The position numbers were made by a program, and so were the translations under genes. From positions 1-14,161 of the forward strand of contig DATJPW010000097.1 in the NCBI GenBank assembly GCA_035506215.1: DNA of 14,161 nt, given 5' to 3'. The notes beneath the pieces are model-generated. The model saw nothing but the letters and a program-made list of their open reading frames with translations. It did no database searches and was not told where the DNA came from. Positions within the stretch are counted from its first letter, which is position 1, and every line of letters starts with the position of its first letter. Below, in pieces: positions 1-7,344 of the stretch. This DNA comes from DATJPW01 sp035506215 (GTDB lineage: Bacteria; Desulfobacterota; Desulfomonilia; Desulfomonilales; Desulfomonilaceae).

Positions 1-2
1 AC

Positions 3-470
3 GTGACGATGGATTTCGGCGCTCTGGCCATGAGACTCGTTCTGGATTATGTGGCCAAGCGAATGTCACGGGCGCATCCTGAATCCATTCGGTTTCTTCT
101 GGTTGTTGCAGGCCTCCTTCACATGAATGCCACATCCGGCGGGACAGATCCTTTGGCGGTCTTCCACCAGATCTTGACGCGTTATGAAAGTTTCAAGATG
201 ATAGTACGCAAGGCTGAAGGGCTTCCGGAGCGGACGTCACCCTCTATCACCGATCTGGCGATAGACGATCCCGAGTCTTTTTCAAAAATGGTGGCTGCGC
301 AAGCGATGACTTTATTGAATGCCGGAAAGTCACTTGCCAAGAAGCTGAATACTACGGATGACTCGCGAAATCTGATCCGGTCCTTTAGATTTTTGGTTAC
401 TCGGTCTGCCAACCGAATCCTGGAACATACTCACAAGAAGAGGATTGACCGGGACGCCAGGAAAAAGTAG
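3..470 (+). CDS. Hypothetical protein, probably 5'-truncated by the window edge
   Basis: I do not recognise this protein. The frame is open to the left edge of the window, so the GTG at 3 and the ATG codons at 9 and 30 may all be internal. The gene is best treated as the C-terminal part of a longer one. The visible 155 residues look mostly alpha-helical and soluble, with no signal peptide and only a short hydrophobic stretch (RFLLVVAGLL, about residues 30-39). The C-terminus is strongly basic (HKKRIDRDARKK). No catalytic motif is visible. It lies upstream of the PilZ gene on the same strand, separated by about 160 bases that contain a GGCATATGCC palindrome and a short hairpin, so co-transcription is possible but not shown. 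The reading frame is convincing because of its length and codon use; the function is unknown. Confidence 0.6.
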   Translation: MTMDFGALAMRLVLDYVAKRMSRAHPESIRFLLVVAGLLHMNATSGGTDPLAVFHQILTRYESFKMIVRKAEGLPERTSPSITDLAIDDPESFSKMVAAQAMTLLNAGKSLAKKLNTTDDSRNLIRSFRFLVTRSANRILEHTHKKRIDRDARKK

Positions 471-630
471 AGGGCATATGCCTTGAAGCCTGAATGTCAG
501 GCCGTGCGTGTTGGCGGTAACACGCCGAGCAATAAAGCAACTTGTGGACAGGAAAGGTCCAGGAAGGCCACGGGCCGGAGTATGCAGAGGTGGTTTGTTG
601 TTTGGGCCACCAAAGCTCCAGGAGCAAGAG

Positions 631-990
631 ATGAACGCTGACAATCCTGAGGGCAGCGAAAGTCGCAGGAAATTTAAGCGAAAATATACAATATTCAAAA
701 TCCCGGTCTATGATGCCGAGACCAAGAGATTTCTCGGGCTTGTGCAAGATTTGAGCGAACAGGGTATTCAGCTCCTCGGCATCAATATGGATGTTAATTC
801 GACCAAGACGATGATCATCCAGGCTGCCGATTATGTAAAAGGAGCGCCGATTTCTTTTGAGGCCGTGTGCAGGTGGGTGCGAAAGGAGGACCCCCAAGGT
901 TATTATGTTTCCGGCTTTGAAATTGTGAATATGTCAGAGGAGACAAGGAAGAATTTGATCAGTCTTATGGACTACGTGACGTTGGACTGA
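631..990 (+). CDS. PilZ-domain protein (putative c-di-GMP receptor)
   Basis: A small protein of 119 residues consisting of little more than one PilZ domain. PilZ domains bind the second messenger c-di-GMP through an N-terminal RxxxR motif and a D/NxSxxG motif. Both are visible: RRKFKR at about residues 12-17 and DLSEQG at about residues 42-47. The domain is followed by the beta-barrel-like stretch expected of the family, including YYVSGFEIVNMSEE near the end. I chose the ATG at 631 because AGGAGC lies at 620-625 just upstream and the domain begins there. The frame is open back to a GTG at 508, but that 41-residue extension is basic and low in domain character. The gene ends 24 bases before the FHA-GAF-cyclase, suggesting an operon in which c-di-GMP binding and cAMP synthesis are linked. 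No output domain is present, so it probably acts by binding a partner. Confidence 0.82.
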   Translation: MNADNPEGSESRRKFKRKYTIFKIPVYDAETKRFLGLVQDLSEQGIQLLGINMDVNSTKTMIIQAADYVKGAPISFEAVCRWVRKEDPQGYYVSGFEIVNMSEETRKNLISLMDYVTLD

Positions 991-1014
991 TTCCAGTTGA
1001 CCAATTAGGCGGAT

Positions 1015-2634
1015 ATGTTCAGTCTCATCATAATTAGACCTGACGGACAAGAGGTGGAGCAGGCGTTCCGGACCGAACGAACGGCTATCGGTCGGCACGA
1101 GAAAAGCGATCTGCGCCTCTTGGACAGTATGGTTTCACGACATCACTGCCTGATCACGAGGGAAAACAAAAAGTTCGTCATAAAGGACCTTGAGAGTCGT
1201 AACGGAACATGGATTAACGGGCGCAAGATCAAGAATAGGCGACACATCAAGAACGGTGACATAATTCAGATAGGTCCATTCCGTCTGGTATTTCGCGAGC
1301 GCCAACATTCGGATCATTCACTTCAAAGCCAGACCTTGGAAATGACCCAAGCGGGCGCAAAGCCCTTTGTCCACAGGCACGAAACTGAGCGCGTGGTCAA
1401 GCCCCTCGGCATGATCAGCAATTATTTGCAGGAAACTTCGGGCACTCACCCGGCCCGCGCCAAGTTAAGAAAGCAGCGCCTCAATCGGAATCTTCTTTCT
1501 CTGTACAGCATCACCGAGCAACTGGTGGGGAGCCGTGATCTCGATGGGATGCTGGATTACATTATAGACAAGATTTTTGAGATCTTTGCTCCTTCTCAGG
1601 CAACCATCATGCTTAGAGATTCCGGGGAATTACCGGTTCCCAGGAAGGAACGCTCCGCGGACGGTAAGGGAGCCGTCAGACCTATAAGCAGTACCATTGT
1701 GAACCGAATACTGAAAGACCGAGTGGCGGTGTTGACCGACAACGCTCTCGAAGATCCTCGCTTTGAGATGGGGGATAGTATTGTCATCGATGGCATTCGA
1801 TCCGTGATGGCCGCGCCCATCTGGGAAGAACGAAAAATTCTTGGGCTGATATACGTGGATAGTTTGGACGTCGTCGGAGGCTACCAGTCCGAAGACCTGG
1901 ATCTTCTGACAGCCATCGGCCATCAAACCGCACTTGCATTGCAGCGATGGAAGCTGACTGAACGTCTGAGAGAGGAGGCTATCAAGCGAGCGGTCATACA
2001 GCAAAACCTAGCCCGCTTCCATCCGCCCCCGGTTGTGGATCTCATTCTTCAGGGCGCAGCCGATCTGGAAGCCAAAGAGACGGTGGCGACTGTGTTTTTT
2101 TGCGACATAGTGGATTTCACAACTATGTGTGAGTCCGTGGAACCAAAGCAACTCCAGGAGATTCTTAACACCTTCTTTAGGACTATCAATCGGATAGTCT
2201 TTGACGAGCAGGGCACTTTGGACAAGTTTGTCGGAGACGCGGCAATAGCCATTTTCGGCGCGCCGTTACCCCAAGAGGATGCGCCGGTTAGAGCAATCCG
2301 TTCCGCCCTGTGCGCCCGTCAAGAACTCGCCATGGCTGTACGGTCTGTGGCGCCGGGGTTGAAGTTCCAGGCCCGATACGGCATAAATACCGGGCATACC
2401 ATAGTGGGGAATTTCGGGTCGGACGAGCGAATGGACTATACGATTCTCGGCCACGCGGTCAACGTAGCATCCAGAATCTGCGAAACCGCTGAACCTGACC
2501 AAATCCTTATCGGACCGGAGACTTTCGAACAAATCAAAGACAAGAAACTCTTCTCCCTTGGAAAAGTGGGAACTCGTCAATTAAAGGGCATGAAAGACAA
2601 AATACGGCCATTCGAGATCAAAGGTTTCCTTTAA
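1015..2634 (+). CDS. FHA-GAF-class III adenylate cyclase
   Basis: A 539-residue soluble signalling enzyme predicted to make cAMP from ATP. Residues 1-95 form an FHA domain with the usual phosphothreonine-binding landmarks: GR at 26-27, SRHH at 41-44, and NG at 63-64 and 68-69. Residues about 160-315 form a GAF sensor domain containing VMAAPIW and GLIYVDS. Residues about 355-539 form a class III cyclase domain. The catalytic set is complete: metal-binding D364 (FCDIVDFT) and D408 (FVGDAA), adenine-selecting K404 and D474 (MDYTILG), and transition-state residues N483 and R487 (NVASR). K/D at the two base-recognition positions points to adenylate rather than guanylate cyclase activity. No membrane segment is seen. 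The ATG at 1015 is preceded by AGGCGG at 1007-1012, closer than ideal. The FHA domain suggests control by a Ser/Thr kinase, which is not in the window. The upstream neighbour encodes a PilZ protein. Confidence 0.93.
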   Translation: MFSLIIIRPDGQEVEQAFRTERTAIGRHEKSDLRLLDSMVSRHHCLITRENKKFVIKDLESRNGTWINGRKIKNRRHIKNGDIIQIGPFRLVFRERQHSDHSLQSQTLEMTQAGAKPFVHRHETERVVKPLGMISNYLQETSGTHPARAKLRKQRLNRNLLSLYSITEQLVGSRDLDGMLDYIIDKIFEIFAPSQATIMLRDSGELPVPRKERSADGKGAVRPISSTIVNRILKDRVAVLTDNALEDPRFEMGDSIVIDGIRSVMAAPIWEERKILGLIYVDSLDVVGGYQSEDLDLLTAIGHQTALALQRWKLTERLREEAIKRAVIQQNLARFHPPPVVDLILQGAADLEAKETVATVFFCDIVDFTTMCESVEPKQLQEILNTFFRTINRIVFDEQGTLDKFVGDAAIAIFGAPLPQEDAPVRAIRSALCARQELAMAVRSVAPGLKFQARYGINTGHTIVGNFGSDERMDYTILGHAVNVASRICETAEPDQILIGPETFEQIKDKKLFSLGKVGTRQLKGMKDKIRPFEIKGFL

Positions 2635-2690
2635 ACCCCCGCGGACCGACTCGTCTCCCACTAATTATGCTCACCTGAACGGTAAGAAAA

Positions 2691-3665
2691 ATGATGAATC
2701 GACCTCCGACTCTGAGACTTTTTATTGATTATTTTTTGTTTTTGCTGGCACGCCTATTCGAAGAAATTATCTGTGTGATCCCTGAGTCGGCAGCCTTGGC
2801 TACAGGACGTTTTCTGGGCAGATGCATATTTGTGCTTGTTGCGGACCGTCGCGAGGCTGCTCTAGAAAACCTTAACATAGCTTTCGGCAAAGAACAGTCG
2901 CCACAATGGATACGCAGGACGGCACTCAAGAGCTTCGAGCATCTCGGCATGCTGACCATGGAATTTTTGTTTATTCGACGCTGGGATCAACAGGAGATGA
3001 ACGAGCGTATTCTGGTCGAAGGACAGCTCCCTCACAATCTCGCCCTATTGCCTGGTAATCATGGAATTCTTCTTTTGAATTCGCATTTCGGATGTTTTGA
3101 AGTCTCCGCTGCGACCGTCAAGCTACTGGGAATCAAGCTGAATCTTATTATGACCCCTTTGAAGAATCCTTTCCTTGCTGAATACATGTACAGTCGAGGC
3201 GGTAAGGATAGCGGCGTTACGACTTATCGTGACAAGGGGGTCATCCCAGACATGATTCAAGCACTGCATAACGGTGAAATGCTCGCAGTCCTAGCGGACC
3301 AGAGGGGTGATGCTGAGAGAGGTGTATTCGTAGATTTCTTCGGCACTCCTGCGCCCGCGAATGAGGTGTTTGCCCGCCTTGCCATAGACGGCGAAGCGCG
3401 AATTCTGCCTTTATGCACTTATCGGAGGGACGACGGCAAGTATCAAAGCATTTTCTGGGATGAAATCCGTATTCAGCTCACCGGTGACAGAAGAACCGAT
3501 CTCATCACAGTCAGCCAACAGTTTCACGAGATGTTCGAGAAGTGGCTCCGTATAAGACCGGAACAGGGATTTTGGTTGCAACGGAAATGGCGACGGAAAC
3601 CATCCCGTAGACGTTCCCGACGGATTTCGACAAGCCTCGCGGAGACGAGGAGCTCGCAGCGGTGA
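2691..3665 (+). CDS. Lysophospholipid acyltransferase, LpxL/HtrB (lipid A) family
   Basis: A 324-residue protein of the lipid A lauroyl/myristoyl acyltransferase family, which transfers an acyl chain from acyl carrier protein to the lipid A precursor at the inner membrane. The catalytic HX4E motif is visible as H132 and E137 in SHFGCFE. It is followed by the family's DQ..G..VDFFG block (D203, Q204; FFG at 217-219) and the C-terminal WLQRKW motif at 295-300. A hydrophobic N-terminal segment (about residues 9-30) is the usual membrane anchor. Beyond the normal end there is an arginine-rich tail (about residues 301-324). The start has adjacent ATG codons at 2691 and 2694, with only a weak ribosome site (GGTAAG at 2681). 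The last four bases overlap the GTG of thiL. Substrate and acyl-chain choice cannot be read from sequence, and it could also act on another lipid. Confidence 0.85.
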   Translation: MMNRPPTLRLFIDYFLFLLARLFEEIICVIPESAALATGRFLGRCIFVLVADRREAALENLNIAFGKEQSPQWIRRTALKSFEHLGMLTMEFLFIRRWDQQEMNERILVEGQLPHNLALLPGNHGILLLNSHFGCFEVSAATVKLLGIKLNLIMTPLKNPFLAEYMYSRGGKDSGVTTYRDKGVIPDMIQALHNGEMLAVLADQRGDAERGVFVDFFGTPAPANEVFARLAIDGEARILPLCTYRRDDGKYQSIFWDEIRIQLTGDRRTDLITVSQQFHEMFEKWLRIRPEQGFWLQRKWRRKPSRRRSRRISTSLAETRSSQR

Positions 3666-4663
3666 AGCTCAAAGACATAGGCGAATTTGGGTTCATAGAT
3701 CGGATAGCGCCCTTGGGAAACGTCAGACCGCAAGGAGTTGTCAAAGGGATCGGTGATGATTGTGCGGTAATTCGGATAAGTGCGGACGAATACCTGCTGA
3801 TCACGACCGATTTGTTAGTCGAAAAGGTGCATTTCATGTTGGCATGGGCTGCGCCGGACATTGTCGGCGCGAGGGCCTTGACCGCGAACCTTTCTGATAT
3901 CGCCGCTTGCGGAGGCACTCCTCAGGACGCGTTCCTCAGCCTCGCGATTCCCGATCACATCGAAGTGGAATGGCTCGATGCCTTCTATCGGGGATTGACC
4001 GACTTGGCACGTAGATATGGAGTCAACGTACTCGGCGGGGACACTACATCTTCGCGAACCGATCTCGTAATCAACATAGCGGTTACAGGTCTGGTCCCCG
4101 CAGAGCAAGTTCTGTTTCGGCATACCGCCAACTCGGGCGACATCATTATACTAACGGGTCCCACCGGTTTATCCCGCGCGGGCTGTGACCTTCTTCTTCG
4201 AGAAGAGAACTTCACCACTGGTCCTGCCCGGACTTTGGTGAAAGCCCATCTTGAACCCAGGGCACACTTGGAGGAAGGCCGTATGTTGGCCGAATCGGGA
4301 GCATGTACCGCGGCCATAGATATTTCAGACGGGATATCATCGGACCTGGGGCACCTCTGCCGTGACTCCGGCCTAGGTGCGATAATACTCGAAAAGGACA
4401 TTCCCGTTGCGCCTGAGTTGATCCAAGTAGGTAAATCATTAGGCAAAGACCCTCTGGACTGGGTCCTGAACGGAGGCGAGGATTACGTGCTTTTGGCAGC
4501 CATAAAGCCGGCCGCGCTGCAGCCGCTTCTCGAACAGGCAGCCGCGCGGAATTGGCGCTTCCACCCGATAGGTGAATTCGTGCCGGGCCAAAAGATGGAG
4601 CTTGCGAAAATCGACGGGACCGTACAGGCAATCATTCCTTCCGGTTGGGACCATTTTGCCTGA
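3662..4663 (+). CDS. thiL: Thiamine-monophosphate kinase ThiL
   Basis: ThiL phosphorylates thiamine monophosphate with ATP to give thiamine diphosphate, the last step of cofactor synthesis, in the cytoplasm. The 333-residue length is normal for the family (about 320-330). The ATP- and Mg-binding signatures occur in order: GIGDDCA (residues 29-35, D32 and D33), TTDLLVE (48-54), the NLSDIAACGG block (76-85), GGDTTSS (125-131, D127), DISDG (220-224) and GGEDY (271-275). Translation starts at GTG 3662, which overlaps the acyltransferase stop as GTGA. A good ribosome site (GAGGAG at 3647-3652) lies nine bases upstream, inside the previous gene, so the two genes are translationally coupled. The pairing with a lipid A-type enzyme has no obvious metabolic logic. 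The gene converges on the binding-protein gene, with 36 bases between stops and no visible terminator. Confidence 0.95.
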   Translation: MKLKDIGEFGFIDRIAPLGNVRPQGVVKGIGDDCAVIRISADEYLLITTDLLVEKVHFMLAWAAPDIVGARALTANLSDIAACGGTPQDAFLSLAIPDHIEVEWLDAFYRGLTDLARRYGVNVLGGDTTSSRTDLVINIAVTGLVPAEQVLFRHTANSGDIIILTGPTGLSRAGCDLLLREENFTTGPARTLVKAHLEPRAHLEEGRMLAESGACTAAIDISDGISSDLGHLCRDSGLGAIILEKDIPVAPELIQVGKSLGKDPLDWVLNGGEDYVLLAAIKPAALQPLLEQAAARNWRFHPIGEFVPGQKMELAKIDGTVQAIIPSGWDHFA

Positions 4664-4699
4664 GTCAGTGCAACCCAAAACCTCCCGTTACCCTGAGAA

Positions 4700-5944
4700 T
4701 CACTTGGAGACCCACTCTCCCTTCATACTCGTGTAGGTTGGCATCCCCATGAATTGATCGGGGCTCCAGGTCCAGAACTGGCTGACTCCCGGGTACACCT
4801 TCACGATTACGTTTTGCCGCTGCCCGTCCATCATTTGCACTTTGCGGATGTAGTAATTCTGGATCGGCGCACCATATTCGTCGAATCTTATGGTCCCGCG
4901 AGGGGCCTTGAGTTCCAAGGATCGCATGGTTTTCACGAATTCTCGGCCCCTGACTTGGCCCCCCGTCTTGTTTAGCGCTTCCGCAATGACCATCCCTGTC
5001 ACGTACCCCTGCTCAGAATACAGCGTGGGTGGATGCCCAAACTTGTTAGTGTAAGCAGTCTTGAACTGGACATTCTCAGGGTTGTCAAGGAGGAGGGACC
5101 AGTGAGATTCGGTAACGATACCGTCAGCGGCCTTCCCCTCTTTGGACAGCACGTTCTCATCGACCAGGAATCCCTTGCCAACCACAGCGATCTTCCCCTT
5201 GAGCCCGGATTCGGCATATTGCTGAACGAACCGAAGTGCGTCACCTCCGGCAAAAAAGACCATGATCAGATCGGCGTCCGGGTTGATCTGGGTAAAGAAT
5301 GGCTTAAAATCTTGAGTCCCCAGAGGCGGCCAGATCTCTTGAATTATTTTTCCGCCCATCTTGGTGAAAGTTCTACATATTCCACCAACCTGCTCGAACC
5401 CGGCAGGGTTGGACGCGCCCATAGCCACGGCCTTGCGAAAGCCCTGTTCATAGGCCCACACACCGAGAGGATGCGAGCCGCCGCTACTGCTGAAGGAAGC
5501 ACGGACAATCAGCGGACTGGCTCTTCTCTGGGTCAGGTCATCGGCGCCGGCATTGGATATTACAAAAGGTATTTCTCGCTGCGTTATGTGGGTAGCAACC
5601 GAGTATGCGACTCGTGAATCGACCACGCCGGCTATGATGTCTACTTTGTCCTGATCTATCAGTTTGTTAGCCGTCTCCTGCGTTAGAGTTACCACGCTGC
5701 TACCGATGTTTTCTTCAATAATTGCAATGTTACGGCCGCCGGCCTTGTACCCGATTTGCTCCATATAAAGGTTTAGGCCGTCTCTAAGATCAGCTCCCAG
5801 GGCCGCATAAACCCCGGACAACGAGAGGCAGTAGCCGATTTTGACAGGTTCTGCAGCCCAACCCGTCGCACAAAAGCAGTTCAAGGAAAGTAACATAGCG
5901 ACAAAGAACAAGCGGAATGCGCGCGATCTCAGTCCTTGAGTCAT
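4700..5944 (-). CDS. ABC-transporter periplasmic binding protein, branched-chain amino acid (LivK/Peripla_BP_6) type
   Basis: A 414-residue exported ligand-binding protein of the LivK-like family, which captures amino acids, amides or related small molecules in the periplasm. It begins with a Sec-type signal peptide: basic start (TQGLRSRAF), hydrophobic core (FFVAMLLSLNCF) and probable cleavage near GWAAE at about residues 29-31. The cysteine in SLNC does not make a good lipobox. The mature protein opens with PVKIGYCLSLSG, typical of the family, and ends with the FWTWSPDQFMGMPTY segment seen in many deltaproteobacterial and rhizobial members. I chose the ATG at 5942-5944 because GAAAGGAG (5958 to 5951 on the minus strand) lies six bases upstream and the signal peptide starts there. 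The longer frame would add 43 unrelated residues. No permease or ATPase gene is adjacent, so it is an orphan here. The ligand is unknown. Confidence 0.9.
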   Translation of the reverse strand: MTQGLRSRAFRLFFVAMLLSLNCFCATGWAAEPVKIGYCLSLSGVYAALGADLRDGLNLYMEQIGYKAGGRNIAIIEENIGSSVVTLTQETANKLIDQDKVDIIAGVVDSRVAYSVATHITQREIPFVISNAGADDLTQRRASPLIVRASFSSSGGSHPLGVWAYEQGFRKAVAMGASNPAGFEQVGGICRTFTKMGGKIIQEIWPPLGTQDFKPFFTQINPDADLIMVFFAGGDALRFVQQYAESGLKGKIAVVGKGFLVDENVLSKEGKAADGIVTESHWSLLLDNPENVQFKTAYTNKFGHPPTLYSEQGYVTGMVIAEALNKTGGQVRGREFVKTMRSLELKAPRGTIRFDEYGAPIQNYYIRKVQMMDGQRQNVIVKVYPGVSQFWTWSPDQFMGMPTYTSMKGEWVSK

Positions 5945-6066
5945 TTCACTCTCCTTTCTCGTCTTGTTTGATTGGAATTTTGTGGTACGCCTGCCGCTAT
6001 GGGAGTCTGTAGGATCTTGATTGGCGAGTCGAAGACCCATTCGACCCCTAAATGCTATCACGTTGC

Positions 6067-6087
6067 CTCCCAAAAGGCCCTTGGGAG
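6067..6087 (-). repeat. Perfect 7-bp inverted repeat in the leader of the binding-protein gene
   Basis: CTCCCAA at 6067-6073 and TTGGGAG at 6081-6087 are exact reverse complements separated by seven bases. The element lies about 120 bases upstream of the binding-protein start. It is not followed by a T-run on either strand, so it is more likely an operator or RNA leader hairpin than a terminator. That role is inferred; only the symmetry is seen. Confidence 0.4.
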
Positions 6088-6226
6088 TTCAATTGCCACT
6101 ATCTTGATTAAAAAGGGGTTTTTCTTTGTTTGTGAACCTACCTCACCCCAAGCGACTCCGTCAACCATTTTTCAAGTCCGTCGCTCAAATCCGGCCATGT
6201 AGTTTGGGTTCTAGCCTGCCCTAACA

Positions 6227-6266
6227 CAAAACCGGGATTGGTTTTGGGGGCCTCAGCACATGAGGC
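6227..6266 (-). terminator. Two tandem hairpins downstream of the serine racemase-like gene; weak terminator candidate
   Basis: Reading on the minus strand after the dehydratase stop (6311), a GCCTCA/TGAGGC hairpin (6250-6266, five-base loop) is followed by a CAAAACC/GGTTTTG hairpin (6227-6246, six-base loop). Both stems are perfect. On the minus strand the second stem's distal arm is GGTTTTG followed by TGTTAG, which gives a modest T-rich end but not a classical T-tract. The position just past a stop codon supports a transcription-end role; the strength is doubtful. Confidence 0.4.
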
Positions 6267-6310
6267 TGTTAGGCATGCTGATAGGAACGCAAGTCTACGC
6301 TGTAATCACT

Positions 6311-7264
6311 TTAGCGAGACTGCCAAGGGAGTCTGTCCAAATCCACATTCCCGCCTGAAAGGATCACTCCCACACGCAGGCCTCTCAAGTCTATTTTGTG
6401 CTCCCACAGAGCGCCAACCGCGACCGCGGCCGAAGGCTCGATGATGAGTTTCACTCTTTCCCACACGAGCCTCATGGCAGCGATGATGCCCGCCTCGCTA
6501 ACGGTCACAATTCGCTCCACATGCTGCCGGATAATGGGGAAAGTCAGGTCTCCGAGTGATGTCAAAAGCCCGTCCGCGATGGTCTGAGGATTGACCTGCG
6601 GGATGATCTTTCCTGCGGCCAGCGAGCGAAAAGCGTCGTCAGCGCCCTCCGGTTCAGCTCCGATGACTCGGATAGACGGATTGAGCGCTGTAGCCGCAAT
6701 TGCGGTACCGCTCAATAACCCACCGCCGCCCACAGGGGCAACAATTACATCCAAATCAGGAACATCCTGCGACAACTCCAGCGCGGCCGTACCCTGTCCC
6801 GCGATTACCTGATAATTGTTATACGGATGGATCGCTGTCGCTCCGGTCTTGGCAACCACCTGCGCCTGCCTTGATTCACGCGCCTCAAGCGTCGGTTGGC
6901 AGAAAAAGATCTTGCCACCATAGCCCGCCACTGCTGCCTTTTTCACCGCGGGCGCACTAGAGGGCATCACAATGTAGGCTGAAATCCCTCGCATCGCCGC
7001 GGCCAGCGCCAGCGCCTGACCGTGATTGCCCGACGAGTGTGTCACGACCCCTCGCGCGGCATCCGCGTCCGAGAGTGAAAAAACGGCATTGCATGCCCCT
7101 CGAAATTTGAATGCGCCCACTTTTTGGAGGTTTTCACATTTTAGAAACACCTGTGCGCCCACTTTGGCGTTGAGACTCATGCAAGTGAGGATCGGGGTGC
7201 GGTGTACGTGCGGCCGGATACGCTCAGCGGCCTGACGAATTTGGTCGATAGTAGGCGCCGACAT
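6311..7264 (-). CDS. Serine racemase-like PLP enzyme / L-serine-L-threonine dehydratase
   Basis: A 317-residue fold-type II PLP enzyme. K53 in AFKFRGA is the Schiff-base lysine, and the phosphate loop is VGGGGLL at 178-184. SSGNHGQ (77-83) carries a serine, S78, at the place of the re-face catalytic serine of eukaryotic serine racemase; biosynthetic threonine deaminase usually has alanine there. E204 and D210 in EPEGADD match the Mg-site residues of serine racemase, and the C-terminal SGGNVDL block is shared. There is no ACT-type regulatory domain, so it is not the isoleucine-pathway IlvA architecture. Likely reactions are L-serine/D-serine interconversion and serine or threonine deamination to 2-oxoacid and ammonia; sequence cannot rank them. 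I chose the ATG at 7262-7264 because it starts at the conserved N-terminus; the ribosome site (AAAGGC) is weak. The gene is transcribed toward the binding-protein gene, 366 bases away. Confidence 0.88.
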   Translation of the reverse strand: MSAPTIDQIRQAAERIRPHVHRTPILTCMSLNAKVGAQVFLKCENLQKVGAFKFRGACNAVFSLSDADAARGVVTHSSGNHGQALALAAAMRGISAYIVMPSSAPAVKKAAVAGYGGKIFFCQPTLEARESRQAQVVAKTGATAIHPYNNYQVIAGQGTAALELSQDVPDLDVIVAPVGGGGLLSGTAIAATALNPSIRVIGAEPEGADDAFRSLAAGKIIPQVNPQTIADGLLTSLGDLTFPIIRQHVERIVTVSEAGIIAAMRLVWERVKLIIEPSAAVAVGALWEHKIDLRGLRVGVILSGGNVDLDRLPWQSR

Positions 7265-7312
7265 TAGTGTTGCCTTTTTGTATCTTCGAAATTGAGCCGA
7301 AGTCCCGTGATT

Positions 7313-7331
7313 CTCCTGACTCCTGATTATA
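7313..7331 (-). promoter_or_regulatory. Candidate -10 box and tandem heptamer upstream of the serine racemase-like gene
   Basis: A perfect TATAAT lies on the minus strand at 7331-7326, about 60 bases upstream of the start codon. Immediately downstream of it, two abutting TCAGGAG heptamers (minus strand, 7326-7313) form an exact tandem repeat and could be a regulator half-site pair. No good -35 hexamer is seen at 16-18 bases, so the promoter would need an activator. Confidence 0.3.
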
Positions 7332-7344
7332 CTCAAGACGTACA

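Larger units (their letters stand above)
5945..6310. other. Intergenic spacer between two minus-strand genes; holds hairpins, no gene
   Basis: No convincing coding region is present. The spacer holds three perfect inverted repeats, described separately (6067-6087, 6227-6246, 6250-6266), and a nine-base direct repeat ATCTTGATT at 6014-6022 and 6101-6109. An A5-G4-T5 run (AAAAAGGGGTTTTT) lies around 6110-6124. It must contain the 5' leader, and possibly the promoter, of the binding-protein gene. No hexamer pair good enough to name as a promoter was found. Confidence 0.6.

Noticed and set aside
473..502. A GGCATATGCC palindrome (473-482) and a GCCTGA/TCAGGC hairpin (488-502) after the first gene, considered as a terminator.
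   Set aside because: The stem is six pairs with a three-base loop and no T-run follows; short symmetry of this kind can occur by chance.
508..630. GTG at 508 as an upstream start for the PilZ gene.
   Set aside because: The extension is basic and not domain-like, and the ATG at 631 has a clear ribosome site at the natural domain edge.
4664..4699. A bidirectional terminator between the convergent thiL and binding-protein genes.
   Set aside because: The 36 bases show no stem of useful length and no T-run.
4754..5617. Long plus-strand open frames inside the binding-protein gene.
   Set aside because: They are antisense shadows: the minus-strand frame has a signal peptide and family motifs, while these show none.
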